From Sphingomonas sp. SRS2 (GTDB lineage: Bacteria; Pseudomonadota; Alphaproteobacteria; Sphingomonadales; Sphingomonadaceae), in assembly GCF_000971055.1 (NCBI RefSeq), contig NZ_LARW01000095.1, forward strand, positions 1 to 62,650: a stretch of DNA of 62,650 nt, written 5' to 3'. Position numbers and translations under genes: made by a program. The notes under the pieces were generated by a model. The model had not been told where the DNA came from and did not search any database. It was given only the letters and a program-made list of their open reading frames with translations. Shown here piece after piece: positions 56,460 to 62,650 of the stretch (the first letter of the stretch is position 1; each line of letters begins with the position of its first letter).

Positions 56460-58523
56460 ATGCCCGGCGTGACCAATTTTCGATCGATCCACACCCATGG
56501 CTTCGTGCGCGTCGGCGCGGGCACGCCGGCGGCGAGCGCGGGCGAAGTCGCGGCTAACGCGGCGGGGATCGTGGCGCTGGCGCGCGAGGCCCACGCGCAG
56601 GGGATCGACCTGCTGGTGCTGCCCGAACTGGCTTTGTCCTCCTACGCGATCGACGACCTCCACCTTCAGGACGCGCAGCTCGACCGGGTCGAGGCCGAAC
56701 TGGCGGCGATCGTCGCGGCGAGTGTCGATCTCCGTCCGGTGCTGCTCGTCGGCGCGCCGATCCGGCGCAACGGGCGGCTCTACAATACGGCGGTGATCGT
56801 TGCGCGCGGGCGTATTCTCGGCGTGGTGCCGAAGAGCTTCCTGCCCAATTACCGCGAATATTATGAGAAGCGCTGGTTCGCGCCCGGCGAAGGGCTGCAC
56901 GGGCTGGAGATGCAGCTGTGCGGGCAGCGCGTGCTCTTTGGCCCCGACCTGATCTTCGCGGCGGACGATGTCGCCGACTTCGTCTTCCATGCCGAAATCT
57001 GCGAGGATTATTGGGCGCCGCTGCCACCCTCGACGGCGGGTGCGATGGCCGGGGCGCTGATCCTGTGCAACCTGTCGGCCTCGAACATCATCATCGGCAA
57101 GGCCCGCGACCGCGCGCTGCTTGCCGCCGCGCAGTCGATGCGTGCGGTCGCGGCCTATTGCTATTCGGCGAGCGGGCCGGGCGAGAGCACCACCGACCTG
57201 GCCTGGGACGGGCAGGCGATGATCCACGAGATGGGAACCGTCCTCGCCGAATCGACCCGCTTCGGCATGGACCCGGAATTGATCGCGGCCGATGTCGATG
57301 TCGCGCGGTTGCGGCTCGAACGGATGCGGATGGGAACGTTCAACGACTGCGCCGCCGCCAGCGGCCATCCCGAGACGCGCTTCCGCACGATCGGCTTCGC
57401 GCACCAGCCCGACTTCGCGGATGTCGGCCTGCGCCGCCCGGTGGCGCGCTTTCCCTTCGTCCCCGCCGACCGGCAGCAGCTCGACGCCGACTGCTACGAG
57501 GCCTTCAACATCCAGGTCGAGGGGCTGGCCCGCCGCTTCACCGCGACAAGCGGCAAGACGATGGTGATCGGCATTTCGGGCGGGCTCGATTCGACCCATG
57601 CGCTGATCGTCGCCGCCAAGGTCTGCGACCGCCTCGGCCTGCCGCGCACGGCGATCCTCGGCTATACCATGCCGGGCTTCGCGACCGGGGAGGAGACGAA
57701 GGGCAATGCCTGGGCGCTGATGAAGGCATTGGGCATCACCGCCGCCGAAATCGATATCCGCCCTGCCGCGCGTCAGATGCTGGCCGACATGGGCCACCCC
57801 TTCGCAGGCGGCGAGCCGGTCTACGATATCACGTTCGAAAATGTGCAGGCGGGGCTGCGCACCGATTATCTGTTCCGCCTCGCCAATCAGAATAACGGCT
57901 TCGTGATCGGCACCGGCGATTTGAGCGAGCTCGGCCTCGGCTGGTGCACCTACGGCGTCGGCGACCATATGAGCCATTATGGCGTCAACGGCGGCGTGCC
58001 CAAGACGCTGATCCAGTATCTGATCCGCTGGTGCGTCGCGACCGACCAGTTCGACCGCGCGACCGACGACATCCTCACCGCCATCCTCGGCACCGAGATT
58101 TCGCCGGAGCTGGTTCCGGCGGATGCCAGCGGCGCGATCCAGAGCACCGAATCGAAGGTCGGGCCCTACGAGCTCAACGACTTCTTTCTCCACCATGTCA
58201 TCCGGCTGGGGCTGAAACCGTCGAAGATCGCCTTCCTCGCCTGGCATGCGTGGAAGGATGCCGATGCGGGTCTATGGCCCGCCGGCTTCCCCGCAGATCT
58301 GCGCAACAGCTACAGCCTCGCGACGATCCGCGGCTGGCTGGAGAAATTCCTGTTCCGCTTCTTCACGATCAGCCAGTTCAAGCGCTCGGCGCTGCCCAAC
58401 GGTCCGAAGGTCTCCGGTGGCGGCGCGCTGTCACCGCGTGGCGACTGGCGCGCGCCGTCGGACGGCAATGCGCAGGTGTGGCTCGACGAGTTGGCGGCGG
58501 CGCTGGACGGAGTGGAGGAATAA
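56460..58523 (+). CDS. nadE: Glutamine-dependent NAD+ synthetase
   Basis: The enzyme converts nicotinate adenine dinucleotide to NAD with glutamine as nitrogen donor. It is 687 residues in two domains. The N-terminal nitrilase-type glutaminase has E56, K125 and C181 at positions matching the mycobacterial enzyme. The C-terminal synthetase has the ATP P-loop GISGGLDST and later GTGDLSELGLGW. GAGAG lies a few bases before the ATG. Confidence 0.97.
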   Translation: MPGVTNFRSIHTHGFVRVGAGTPAASAGEVAANAAGIVALAREAHAQGIDLLVLPELALSSYAIDDLHLQDAQLDRVEAELAAIVAASVDLRPVLLVGAPIRRNGRLYNTAVIVARGRILGVVPKSFLPNYREYYEKRWFAPGEGLHGLEMQLCGQRVLFGPDLIFAADDVADFVFHAEICEDYWAPLPPSTAGAMAGALILCNLSASNIIIGKARDRALLAAAQSMRAVAAYCYSASGPGESTTDLAWDGQAMIHEMGTVLAESTRFGMDPELIAADVDVARLRLERMRMGTFNDCAAASGHPETRFRTIGFAHQPDFADVGLRRPVARFPFVPADRQQLDADCYEAFNIQVEGLARRFTATSGKTMVIGISGGLDSTHALIVAAKVCDRLGLPRTAILGYTMPGFATGEETKGNAWALMKALGITAAEIDIRPAARQMLADMGHPFAGGEPVYDITFENVQAGLRTDYLFRLANQNNGFVIGTGDLSELGLGWCTYGVGDHMSHYGVNGGVPKTLIQYLIRWCVATDQFDRATDDILTAILGTEISPELVPADASGAIQSTESKVGPYELNDFFLHHVIRLGLKPSKIAFLAWHAWKDADAGLWPAGFPADLRNSYSLATIRGWLEKFLFRFFTISQFKRSALPNGPKVSGGGALSPRGDWRAPSDGNAQVWLDELAAALDGVEE

Positions 58524-58568
58524 CCTCCACACATCGCCCCAGCCTCCGCGAGGGTCACGGCTAGGGAG

Positions 58569-58940
58569 CTACCGCGCCTCTTTCCGCCGGACCAAGGCCG
58601 CGATGCACGAGGCGCGGTCGATGTCCTCGCCGCTTGGTAGCCGCGCGTCGACATGGGTGACGAGTGGTTCGCGGCCGGGGCCCGGCGGGTAGAGATAGGC
58701 GTCGAGGACGCAGACGCCGCTCGCATATTGCAGCTTGCGCGCGGGCTCCTCGCGGATGTCCTGATTGGGGGTGCCGAACAGGCTGATCAGCGCGCGCAAG
58801 TCCTTGCCCAGCACGCGGTCGAGCCCCGCCTCCACGCGCACTGGCGGCGGCGGGATGTGAGAGATGCGGGTGTTCTGGGCGGGGCCGCAGGCGGCGAGCA
58901 GGGCGATCGGCGCGAAGGCCGCGATGCGGTGCAGGGTCAT
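58569..58940 (-). CDS. Small lipoprotein of unknown function
   Basis: This encodes 123 residues from ATG at 58940. The lipobox is LAAC near residue 18, with Gly at +2 (CGPA), so inner- or outer-membrane anchoring is not certain. The mature part (GLDRVLGKDLRALISLFGTP, ASGVCVLDAYLYP) resembles small bacterial lipoproteins that precede kinase genes in sphingomonads. Cys residues at CVLD and SCIAAL could pair. It is divergent from the adjacent sugar-kinase gene. Confidence 0.75.
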   Translation of the reverse strand: MTLHRIAAFAPIALLAACGPAQNTRISHIPPPPVRVEAGLDRVLGKDLRALISLFGTPNQDIREEPARKLQYASGVCVLDAYLYPPGPGREPLVTHVDARLPSGEDIDRASCIAALVRRKEAR

Positions 58941-59030
58941 GCGGTTATCGTCAGCACCATCCGGGCGTCGACGCAAGCGAGTGTCGTCCAGTGACTTTGC
59001 CTGCGCGGCGGAGTTCGCTAGGGCGGGCCG

Positions 59031-60032
59031 ATGCCCGCTCCCCGCTATGACATAATCGCGATCGGTAATGCGCTGGTCGATGTGCTCTGCCACAAGGATG
59101 ATGATTTCGTCGCCGAGCAGGGCCTGTCGCGCGGGGTGATGCAGCCTATCGCGCCCGATCGGGCGGTGCTGCTCCATCAGGCGATGGGCGTGTGCGAGGA
59201 AGTCTGCGGCGGATCGGCGGCGAATAGCATGGCGGCGCTCGCGCGGCTGGGGCTACGGCTCGCCTTTGTCGGGCAGGTCGGCGGCGACCGGCTGGGGCGT
59301 CTGTTTGCGGACGACATGGCCGCGAACGGCATCGATTTTCCGCTGCCGCCGATCGACACGCCGACCGGGCGTTGTCTGATCATCGTCAGCCCCGACGGGC
59401 ACCGGACGATGAATACCGCGATCGGCGCGTCCGAATATCTGCCCGCCGCCGCCTTCGACGCCGCGATCGCCGCCGATAGCGCCATCCTCTACACCGAAGG
59501 CTATATGTGGCGCACGGCAGAACCGCGCGCGGCCTCGATCACGGCGCTGCAGGTGGCGCGGGCACATGGCCGCCGGACCGCCTTCACCCTCTCGTCGGAA
59601 TTTTGCGTTCGCCAGCATCACGACGATTTCGTCGCGCTGCTCGAAGGCGGGTTGATCGATATCCTGTTCGCCAATGAAGGCGAGCTGGCCGAGTTGAGCG
59701 GCCTTGCCGGTTTCGAGGCCGGGGTCGCCTGGGCGGCTAGGCGCGCGCCGCTGGTGATCGTGACGCGCGGCGCCGACGGGGCGATCGCGGTCGAAGGCGG
59801 ACTGCGGCATGAGACGCCCGCCGAACCTTGCGGCCCGGTGGTCGACACCACGGGCGCGGGCGATCTGTTTGCCGCGGGCGTGCTGGCGGGGCTGGCGCAG
59901 GGCCGGGGTTTGCCGACCAGCCTGCGTATGGGGTCGATCGCGGCGGGTCGCATCATAGCCCTGATGGGGCCGCGCTTGCCGGCGGACGAGGATCTTGCCG
60001 CGCTGATCGAACAGCGTTTGCGCAACCCCTGA
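59031..60032 (+). CDS. PfkB-family carbohydrate/nucleoside kinase
   Basis: This is a ribokinase-fold kinase, 333 residues. GGSAANSMAALARLG is the substrate-side signature, and DTTGAGDLFAAG carries the catalytic Asp and the anion hole. The features are closest to the adenosine-kinase-like branch (IIAIGNALVDVL start). Adenosine or a sugar is the likely substrate; sequence cannot decide. It is followed by a bidirectional terminator and converges with the permease gene. Confidence 0.88.
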   Translation: MPAPRYDIIAIGNALVDVLCHKDDDFVAEQGLSRGVMQPIAPDRAVLLHQAMGVCEEVCGGSAANSMAALARLGLRLAFVGQVGGDRLGRLFADDMAANGIDFPLPPIDTPTGRCLIIVSPDGHRTMNTAIGASEYLPAAAFDAAIAADSAILYTEGYMWRTAEPRAASITALQVARAHGRRTAFTLSSEFCVRQHHDDFVALLEGGLIDILFANEGELAELSGLAGFEAGVAWAARRAPLVIVTRGADGAIAVEGGLRHETPAEPCGPVVDTTGAGDLFAAGVLAGLAQGRGLPTSLRMGSIAAGRIIALMGPRLPADEDLAALIEQRLRNP

Positions 60033-60040
60033 AAAGAAAA

Positions 60041-60062
60041 GAGCCCGACTTTCGCCGGGCTC
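60041..60062. terminator. Bidirectional terminator between converging genes
   Basis: GAGCCCG and CGGGCTC form a stem over an 8-base loop, with an A-rich left flank and a T-rich right flank. It lies eight bases after the kinase stop and 25 bases after the permease stop on the other strand. Confidence 0.8.
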
Positions 60063-60087
60063 GATTCTGTCGAAATATCTGCGGTCC

Positions 60088-61611
60088 TTACTGGATGGGC
60101 GGCACCGGCTGCGGCGGAATGTCCGCGTCGGTCTCAGGCACTTCGATGACGCCCCTGCCGAGATGGCTCTTGCGGTAGCCGTACGCAAAATAGACGACCA
60201 AGCCGATAGCCGCCCAGCCGAAGAACAGGCTGGTCGTGTAGATCGACAGGCTGAAGAACAGATACAGGCAGCCCAGCGTCGCCAGCGGGGCGACGATCAT
60301 CACCGCCGGGGTACGGAACGGACGCTTGCGGCTCGGATCGGTGCGGCGCAGCACCAGCACGGCGATGGAGACCGCCGCGAAGGCGAACAGCGTGCCCGAG
60401 TTCGAGATGTCGGCGAGCGCACCGACCGGGAACAGCGCCGCGAAGATCGCGACGAAGATGCCGGTCATCACCGTGACGACATGCGGTGTCTTGTAGCGGG
60501 GATGAACCTTCGAGAAGACGGCCGGGAGCAGGCCATCGCGGCTCATCACGAAGAAGATGCGAGTCTGTCCGAACATCATCATCAGGATGACCGAGGGCAG
60601 CGCCAGGCCGGCGGCGAGGCCGAGCAGGTTGCCGATCTGCGGCCAGCCGATTTCGCGCAGCGTCCAGGCCAGCGCCTCCTTCGAGCAGACCACCTTGGTG
60701 TCGCCGATCGCCGAACAGGCGGCGGCAAGTTCCTTCGAGCCGGTGGCGATGCCGTTGCCCGCGGCGTCGAGCATCGGCTGTGCGCCGACCCCGCCGATAA
60801 CCCCGGCGGCGACGAGCATGTAGAAGACGGTGCAGATGGCGAGTGATCCGATCAGGCCGATCGGCATGTTGCGCTGCGGGTTCTTGGTTTCCTCGGCCGC
60901 GGTGGAAACCGCGTCGAAGCCGACATAGGCGAAGAAGATCGACGCCGCCGCCGCCGAGATGCCGGCAAAGCCGAGCGGGGCGAAGGGATCGAAATTGTTC
61001 ATGTTCATCACCGGCAGCGCCAGCACGACGAACAGCGTCAGCGCAGCGACCTTGATGGCGACGAGGACCGCGTTGACCGTGGCGCTTTCCTTGGTGCCGA
61101 GCACCAGCAGCCAGGTGACGAGCAGCGCGATGACCGCGGCCGGGATATTCACGATGCCGCCGTCGATCGGGCCCAGGATCAGGGCCTTCGGCAGGGTTAT
61201 GCCCGTCAGCGACTGGAACAGCCCAACGACATAGCCCGACCATCCGACCGATACGGCGCCCGCCGCGATCGCATATTCGAGGACCAGGGCCCAGCCGACC
61301 ATCCAGGCGACCAGCTCGCCCATCACGGCATAGCTATAGGTGTAGGCCGAGCCCGAGACCGGCACCATCGCCGCCATCTCGGCATAGCAGAGTGCCGCCA
61401 CGGCGCAGACGAAGCCGGCGATGATGAAGGCGACGATCATGCCGGGGCCCGCCTTCTGGGCGGCCTCGGCGGTGAGGACGAAGATGCCGGTGCCGATGAT
61501 GCCGCCGATGCCCAGCATGGTCAGCTGGAAGGGGCCGAGGGACCGGTGCAGCGATTTCTTCGCTGCGGTGGCGAGAATGGCGTCGAGTGGCTTTACGCGC
61601 CCAAATATCAT
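60088..61611 (-). CDS. Amino-acid permease (APC superfamily)
   Basis: This cytoplasmic-membrane transporter is 507 residues with about 12-13 membrane helices. The first helix carries GIGGIIGTGIF, the substrate-binding loop of APC transporters, and FAYVGFDAVSTAAEE lies in helix 6. The cationic amino-acid transporter branch (YhdG/CAT) is the best guess because of the large helix 9-10 region. The long cytosolic start KPLDAILATAAKKSLHRSL is typical. AAGGGA precedes ATG. Substrate not fixed. Confidence 0.92.
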   Translation of the reverse strand: MIFGRVKPLDAILATAAKKSLHRSLGPFQLTMLGIGGIIGTGIFVLTAEAAQKAGPGMIVAFIIAGFVCAVAALCYAEMAAMVPVSGSAYTYSYAVMGELVAWMVGWALVLEYAIAAGAVSVGWSGYVVGLFQSLTGITLPKALILGPIDGGIVNIPAAVIALLVTWLLVLGTKESATVNAVLVAIKVAALTLFVVLALPVMNMNNFDPFAPLGFAGISAAAASIFFAYVGFDAVSTAAEETKNPQRNMPIGLIGSLAICTVFYMLVAAGVIGGVGAQPMLDAAGNGIATGSKELAAACSAIGDTKVVCSKEALAWTLREIGWPQIGNLLGLAAGLALPSVILMMMFGQTRIFFVMSRDGLLPAVFSKVHPRYKTPHVVTVMTGIFVAIFAALFPVGALADISNSGTLFAFAAVSIAVLVLRRTDPSRKRPFRTPAVMIVAPLATLGCLYLFFSLSIYTTSLFFGWAAIGLVVYFAYGYRKSHLGRGVIEVPETDADIPPQPVPPIQ

Positions 61612-61830
61612 GCGGAGTTCCCTTGTCTGGCCGTGCTCTTGCGGCGGCCTTTCATGGGGAGCGGAGCCTAACCGCTAATTTGCCGCGCGCAACAGATTTG
61701 CGCGTGCCCGCAAGGAAGGTCCCTATTGTCCCTGTTGATATCATGCCGGACGCGCCGCCGCCGCTCTCCACGGTTCATCGACGCTGATTCCGATCGCGTC
61801 GCGGCGTCTGCCAAAGGGCCGCGGCCCGCC

Positions 61831-62217
61831 TCAATCGCGCGGTGGCGGCACCATCTCGCGAAACTGGCGGCCGCCGAAGATGTGGACGTGAAGGTGGGGC
61901 ACCTCCTGATGGCCATGGCCGCCGATATTGGCGAGCAGGCGATAGCCGGGTTCGACCAGCCCCGCCGCGCGCGCGACCTGGCCGACCGCGCGGATGAAGC
62001 CCGCCACTTCGGCGTCGCGCGCCTTGGTGGTGAAATCGTCCCACGAGACATAGCGCCCCTTGGGGATCACAAGGATGTGGACCGGCGCCTGCGGATTGAT
62101 GTCGTGGAAGGCGAGGGCGTAGTCGTCCTCATGGACGGTCTTCGCCGGCAACTCGCCGCGCAGGATGCGCGCGAAGATGTTGCTGTCGTCATAGGGAAGG
62201 GTGGCGTCGATCGGCAT
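61831..62217 (-). CDS. HIT-family nucleotide hydrolase (HinT-like)
   Basis: This encodes 128 residues. The histidine-triad motif HLHVHIF (with the HxHxHxx spacing) and the start DDSNIFARILRGELPA are those of the HinT branch, which removes adenylate from phosphoramidates. GGAG lies six bases before ATG. It follows hisE by 14 bases, so the two may be co-transcribed. Confidence 0.93.
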   Translation of the reverse strand: MPIDATLPYDDSNIFARILRGELPAKTVHEDDYALAFHDINPQAPVHILVIPKGRYVSWDDFTTKARDAEVAGFIRAVGQVARAAGLVEPGYRLLANIGGHGHQEVPHLHVHIFGGRQFREMVPPPRD

Positions 62218-62231
62218 CGGTTACTCCAATA

Positions 62232-62546
62232 TCAGACGCGAGAAGCTTTCTCGTCGAGCCCCGACACGCCTTCGCGGCGTTCGAGCTCGGCCATCACATC
62301 ACTGAGCGATACCCCGGCGGCGGCGAGCAGCACGGTCAGATGGAACAGCAGGTCGGCGGCTTCGCTGGTCACCGCCCCGCGATCGTCCGCCATTGCCGCG
62401 ATCACCGTCTCGACGGCTTCTTCGCCCAGCTTCTGCGCGATCTTGGGCATGCCCTTCGCAAACAGCGACGCGACATAGGAAGATGCCGGATCGCCGCCCC
62501 GCCGGGCGATGATGGTGGATTCGAGTTTTTCGAGGGTGCCGGTCAT
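62232..62546 (-). CDS. hisE: Phosphoribosyl-ATP pyrophosphohydrolase HisE
   Basis: HisE removes pyrophosphate from phosphoribosyl-ATP in histidine synthesis. From ATG at 62546 the protein is 104 residues. GEEAVETVIAA (metal ligands) and EAADLLFHLTVLLAAAGV are the all-alpha pyrophosphohydrolase blocks. The longer open frame up to 62624 is less likely coding. No other his gene is visible; hisF would be expected upstream but the last 100 bases are not recognisable. Confidence 0.93.
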   Translation of the reverse strand: MTGTLEKLESTIIARRGGDPASSYVASLFAKGMPKIAQKLGEEAVETVIAAMADDRGAVTSEAADLLFHLTVLLAAAGVSLSDVMAELERREGVSGLDEKASRV

Positions 62547-62650
62547 CCGCTGCTTCAAGCGCGCGGCGACCGTCAGGTCAATCGCAGAAAAACATTGGCG
62601 AAAGAAGAGACCCCCGCTCGCCATTCACCGACAGCGAGACGGTGAGGGCG
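62547..62650. other. Unassigned 104 bases at the window end
   Basis: No reading frame with a plausible start or known motif was found on either strand. The minus-strand sequence would be upstream of hisE, and a promoter or the end of a neighbouring gene outside the window could lie here. Confidence 0.4.

Overview
The window looks like chromosomal DNA of a high-GC alphaproteobacterium, most likely a member of the Sphingomonadales. The evidence is a lycopene beta-cyclase (yellow carotenoid pathway), small alphaproteobacterial families (DUF2093 and DUF2842 types), a large TonB-dependent receptor, the order zapA - 6S RNA - 5-formyl-THF cyclo-ligase, and an alphaproteobacterial heat-shock promoter. 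This rests on reading the sequence; no database search was possible.

Layout. 1-820: the end of an IS5-like transposase, an orphan reading-frame tail and one unrecognised small gene, the only clearly accessory stretch. 858-9066: thiC with a TPP riboswitch, crtY, a LOG-family nucleosidase, a small response regulator, trpG-trpD, and sdaA behind a tandem glycine riboswitch. 9105-13106: a NodB-like deacetylase, a flavin amine oxidase, two tiny proteins and a lone D12-class adenine methylase. 13345-18058: a three-gene, start/stop-overlapped 2-oxoacid:acceptor oxidoreductase operon whose first gene is a GltD-like flavoprotein carrying a fused two-cluster ferredoxin. 18158-19014: bacterioferritin and its [2Fe-2S] ferredoxin, each behind a Fur-like site. 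19118-26277: a BioC-like methyltransferase, ppc, a dienelactone hydrolase-like protein, gpmA, purE-purK. 26376-33804: a GNAT protein, a small coupled protein, an M16 protease, a Rossmann-fold protein, clpB with a sigma-32-type promoter.

33853-41568 is the most unusual block. Three translationally coupled or near-abutting genes encode TPR proteins ending in a sulfotransferase, a PF13759-type 2OG-Fe(II) oxygenase and an aspartyl/asparaginyl hydroxylase. They lie directly behind a 1020-residue TonB-dependent receptor, separated from it by an attenuator-like terminator. I infer a receptor-linked protein or peptide hydroxylation/sulfation system of unknown substrate.

41833-46820: a secreted protein, an M23 peptidase, a DUF2093 protein, xseA and purD (divergent, with overlapping start codons), and a membrane-anchored helix-hairpin-helix protein. 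46864-53385: thiE plus a central-carbon cluster (tkt, gap, a MOSC protein, pgk, class I aldolase). 53539-56337: a small coiled-coil protein, zapA, 6S RNA, fau, a DUF2842 protein and a diguanylate cyclase. 56460-62546: glutamine-dependent nadE, a lipoprotein, a PfkB-family sugar/nucleoside kinase, an amino-acid permease, a HIT protein and hisE.

Genes are dense, with many 1-4 base overlaps. The only stretch over 300 bases without a protein gene is 54075-54436, which holds a REP-like hairpin and 6S RNA. Three roughly 70-85 base palindromic repeats of one family are scattered through the window. No CRISPR array, tRNA or rRNA was seen.
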